A program made the translations under genes and the position numbers. A stretch of DNA of 33,320 nt from Syntrophobacterales bacterium GWC2_56_13 (GTDB lineage Bacteria; Desulfobacterota; Syntrophia; Syntrophales; UBA5619): contig MICJ01000030.1 in the NCBI GenBank assembly GCA_001830835.1, positions 34,190 through 67,509 of the forward strand, in the 5' to 3' direction. Of this stretch, positions 31,299 to 33,320 are shown piece after piece. Every line of letters begins with the position of its first letter. Within the stretch, counting starts at the first letter, position 1. The notes below the pieces were generated by a model. The model did not search any database. It was not told the origin of the DNA and was given only the letters and a program-made list of their open reading frames with translations.

Positions 31299-32051
31299 TT
31301 GTTTGTAGCTGTTTGTTTATTCTTTGCCGGGTATGTGATCCTTCCTAAAAATGATGTATTTAAATGCAATTTTAATATTGTAATGCGCTTCGGATATCCC
31401 GGCTATGTTTTTATGGTTTATCCTTCAGCATTGGGGAATACCATATCTTTTCCAAACATCGCTGTGTATGTAGAAGTTATTAATACTCGACCAACTGCCA
31501 CTCGTATTTTCAGCTATCAGTGTCGAGCGTTATTAAAATATGACGAAGGTGGCATTAGGATAATTAGCGTCAACCCATTGGATAGATGGGAAAAATATGA
31601 ATATAAACCAACTGGCAAGATAGTAGAGAAATGGCAGAAACTCCACAGTATGGGGTTTCTTAGTAATAATGTGTATTGGATGTGGCATGGTTTGGAAAAA
31701 TGCAGGCTTTTTGACTTTACACAAAATGGCTTTGATAATTTAGCTCATGATAAGCAGTTGCAACCTGGAGAGTCTATTAAGGGATGTATTTTTTTAGAAC
31801 TTGAAAGTGATGAATTAAGATTGCAATGACCCGAAATCAAGGAGATCGAACTTACAATTTGGAATTCTGTGGGTGAGCCTGAGACATGCCGAAGTAGCCA
31901 TGGCATAAAAACATCGGATTTTGCTAACAGTGTTATTAGTGCGGGAGATTGGCATCTTGAACCAGGGGTATATGATTTGACAAAAGAAAAATATGCTGCT
32001 GTACCTATGGTTGATTTACAGTCAGATAAAAAAATGGAGGCCATGCCTTAA
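31299..32051 (+). pseudogene. Membrane-anchored protein of unknown function, split by an in-frame TGA
   Basis: The frame begins with a hydrophobic stretch (LLFVAVCLFFAGYVIL) that could be an N-terminal membrane anchor. A TTG at 31299 is the ORF-track start, but the frame is open further upstream (IERFLWRRITA). After 176 residues it meets TGA at 31827-31829. The same frame then continues PEIKEIELTIWNSVGEPETCRSSHGIKTSDFANSVISAGDWHLEPGVYDLTKEKYAAVPMVDL to TAA at 32051. The second part looks genuinely coding, so this was one protein of about 250 residues and the TGA is probably a CGA-to-TGA change. I do not recognise the family. Base composition is A+T rich. Confidence 0.6.
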
Positions 32052-32222
32052 AAAGCAAAGGTAATGGGAATTATCAAGGGCTGAAAATTAATAAGTATAT
32101 ACTTAAAATCATTATGCTACCCTGTGTAAAGTATATAATCACCCCAAAATTTCCTTGAAATTTGCTAAGATTAGGAGTATCGATTTATCCATGCAGTAAT
32201 ATATTGAATGATTTATAACCCT

Positions 32223-32287
32223 ACACCCGGGGAGGGTGTGATGGACTGAATACTGAAACCCCGTTTTATAAAAGAGAGCGGGGTTTT
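32223..32287 (+). terminator. Two-hairpin intergenic element with an intrinsic terminator
   Basis: A first hairpin, acaccc-gggga-gggtgt (32223-32239), is followed 16 bases later by aaaccccg ... cggggttttg (32256-32287), a stem with a T run. It may end the upstream transcript or be a leader or small RNA with its own terminator. No known riboswitch motif is recognised. The rest of 32052-32375 shows no gene. Confidence 0.55.
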
Positions 32288-32378
32288 GTGTTTATTGGAT
32301 AACTTCACTATTAATTTTCGTTTTATAGGAAAGTTAGAATAGAATCTTATTTAAATACTTCATGAGAGGAGTCCTGTG

Positions 32379-32810
32379 ATGTTCAGAGCAATTTTGCAAA
32401 AGATGAAAAAGGGTCGGTTTACAAGAGTTCTAATTTACATTTTTTGTTCTATTTTTCTTTTCATGGGTTGTGCAAGCACAACAAACATCAAATCCCGGCC
32501 GGATGGCGCAGATGTTTTTGTAGACAACGTCAGAATCGGTGTAACTCCGATACAGTATTCTGATACATCTATTGCCGGCTCCACAAAGGCTCTCAAAATG
32601 AAAAAAGAAGGTTACAGACCATTTGAAACTGTGCTCAGAAAAAGCGAATTTCAAGTGGGGCCTTGTATTGGTGGTGTTCTTGTGCTTTTCCCGTTTATTT
32701 GGGTTCTCGGCTATCCTGAGACATACGAATTTGAATTAGAAAAGTTACCTGAACCGGAAAAGAAACTACAAACCGAAAAACCGGCGTTACCGGAAACAGA
32801 TAAGAAATAG
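32379..32810 (+). CDS. PEGA-domain-like lipoprotein
   Basis: The ATG at 32379 is preferred; AGAGGAG is 8 bases upstream (a GTG at 32376 is also possible). The product has about 143 residues. A lipoprotein signal (RFTRVLIYIFCSIFLFMGCAS) ends in a lipobox with Cys. Next comes TTNIKSRPDGADVFVDNVRIGVTPIQYSDTSIAGSTKALKMKKEGYRPFE, a PEGA-like repeat (P-x-G-A-x-V-x-V-D-x-x-x-x-G-x-T-P). A second hydrophobic stretch (VGPCIGGVLVLFPFIWVLGYP) and a Pro/Glu/Lys-rich tail follow. It is probably anchored in the outer or inner membrane, facing the periplasm. Function unknown. Confidence 0.8.
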   Translation: MFRAILQKMKKGRFTRVLIYIFCSIFLFMGCASTTNIKSRPDGADVFVDNVRIGVTPIQYSDTSIAGSTKALKMKKEGYRPFETVLRKSEFQVGPCIGGVLVLFPFIWVLGYPETYEFELEKLPEPEKKLQTEKPALPETDKK

Positions 32811-32832
32811 CAATAATCCTATGGGAGATAAT

Positions 32833-32893
32833 TAGGGACGGTTCTATTCAATGACAGAGAATAATCACAAATTATGGGGACATCATACTTAAT
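32833..32893. repeat. Possible REP-type intergenic sequence
   Basis: The stretch taattagggacggttctattcaatgac ... aaattatggggacatcatacttaatta resembles short repeats I have seen near REP-associated transposases in this bacterial group. No second copy exists in the window, so this is weak. The rest of 32811-33060 holds no recognisable gene. Confidence 0.3.
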
Positions 32894-33065
32894 TATCCTT
32901 GATTAGAAAAACAGCATTTCTGTCGTTAATTATCTATGCTTTCGCATATTAAAGAACGTTTGTTTGTAGGTGTTTTCAGCGAGCAGTCTCCCCCCTTAAT
33001 TGACGGATTTTGTGAAATATGTAAGATTATCATTATGAGTCAACGATCCCTTTTTCATCACTGCC

Positions 33066-33320
33066 TTGGCAACATTTAATTTGAGGCAATTCAGAGTTGT
33101 CTTCAAGACAGATCAGCAGTCCTGGAAGGTCTATGTGCCCGGTGAGAGGAACGACTGGTATCAACCCGGCGTGGCAAAATCCTCGCCGAAGGTTCCGGTG
33201 ACTGTCCAGCCCAACCCTTGGTACCCACAGAATGACTTGAACAAGAAGTACGGCAATTCAGCTCTCTCAATCTGGGGAACGCCGGCGGAGACATTCTGCT
33301 ACCTGACTGCAACTGTCTCC
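33066..33320 (+). CDS. Open frame running off the window end (partial, unrecognised)
   Basis: The frame is open from 33039 to the end with no stop and reads ...RQFRVVFKTDQQSWKVYVPGERNDWYQPGVAKSSPKVPVTVQPNPWYPQNDLNKKYGNSALSIWGTPAETFCYLTATVS. It looks coding, rich in Trp, Pro and Tyr as in secreted or surface beta proteins. There is no ATG; TTG codons at 33066 and 33081 are the only possible starts, so the N-terminus may be damaged. I do not recognise the family. The minus-strand ORF here is a shadow. Confidence 0.4.
   Translation, partial: MATFNLRQFRVVFKTDQQSWKVYVPGERNDWYQPGVAKSSPKVPVTVQPNPWYPQNDLNKKYGNSALSIWGTPAETFCYLTATVS

Noticed and set aside
31827-31829. Selenocysteine codon at the TGA
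   Set aside because: The surroundings show no redox motif such as CxxU and no obvious SECIS-like stem directly after the codon. A nonsense change is simpler.
29744-33320. A complete diversity-generating retroelement
   Set aside because: No reverse transcriptase or template repeat could be found in any frame or on either strand. Only the target gene is supported.
1-33320. CRISPR array
   Set aside because: No regularly spaced short direct repeats with unique spacers were seen. The three 25-base copies are 700-800 bases apart.

Overview
The window looks like a chromosomal segment of an anaerobic bacterium of the former Deltaproteobacteria, probably near the Syntrophales. That is an inference from gene content and not a phylogenetic result. 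The clues are an aldehyde:ferredoxin oxidoreductase with its own ferredoxin, a DUF362 protein fused to a ferredoxin, PilZ proteins, a MucR/Ros zinc-finger regulator, and repeat types I associate with that group. Most of the window is G+C rich. The stretches around 19.3-22.0 kb and 31.2-33.0 kb are clearly A+T richer.

Layout. 0-7 kb: the tail of a membrane protein, an M16 presequence-type protease, a lactate-racemase-like (DUF2088) protein followed by decayed ends of an altronate-dehydratase-like and a DapA-like gene, a PilZ protein, and two flavodoxin-fold oxidoreductases (one is WrbA). 7.2-12.1 kb: a promoter followed by a UbiA-like membrane protein and a polyprenyl diphosphate synthase, which converge on a UbiE-like methyltransferase. 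Together these suggest quinone or another prenyl-lipid pathway. Upstream on the minus strand are an isocitrate-lyase/PEP-mutase family enzyme and a DUF362-ferredoxin protein. 12.4-19.1 kb is an accessory region. It holds a PilZ remnant, a mazEF-like pair, a damaged WbpA-type sugar dehydrogenase with an in-frame palindromic insertion, a hicBA-like pair, a higBA-like pair, a relBE-like pair, an AAA ATPase of the DUF4143 type, and two transposase tails. Three copies of a 25-base repeat separate the toxin-antitoxin modules, and two of the four toxins are interrupted at a TAA codon.

19.3-22.6 kb (minus strand): an AOR-ferredoxin operon and a MucR-type regulator with a small conserved protein, then tRNA-Glu. 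22.9-29.6 kb (minus strand): a Ski2-like helicase, an HMG-CoA-lyase-like enzyme, a DUF484 protein, exonuclease III, an unrecognised conserved protein, a MITE-like repeat and an EamA transporter.

29.6-33.3 kb is A+T-richer accessory DNA. Its most notable gene encodes a formylglycine-generating-enzyme-like (C-type lectin fold) protein. The last 35-40 codons have the pattern expected of a diversity-generating retroelement (DGR) variable region: changes sit at codons readable as mutated AAY, the fixed framework is intact, and a perfect hairpin lies just downstream. No reverse transcriptase or template repeat is in the window, so if this is a DGR target it is served from elsewhere. After it come a membrane-anchored protein interrupted by one TGA, a structured intergenic element with a terminator, a PEGA-like lipoprotein, and an open frame running off the end.
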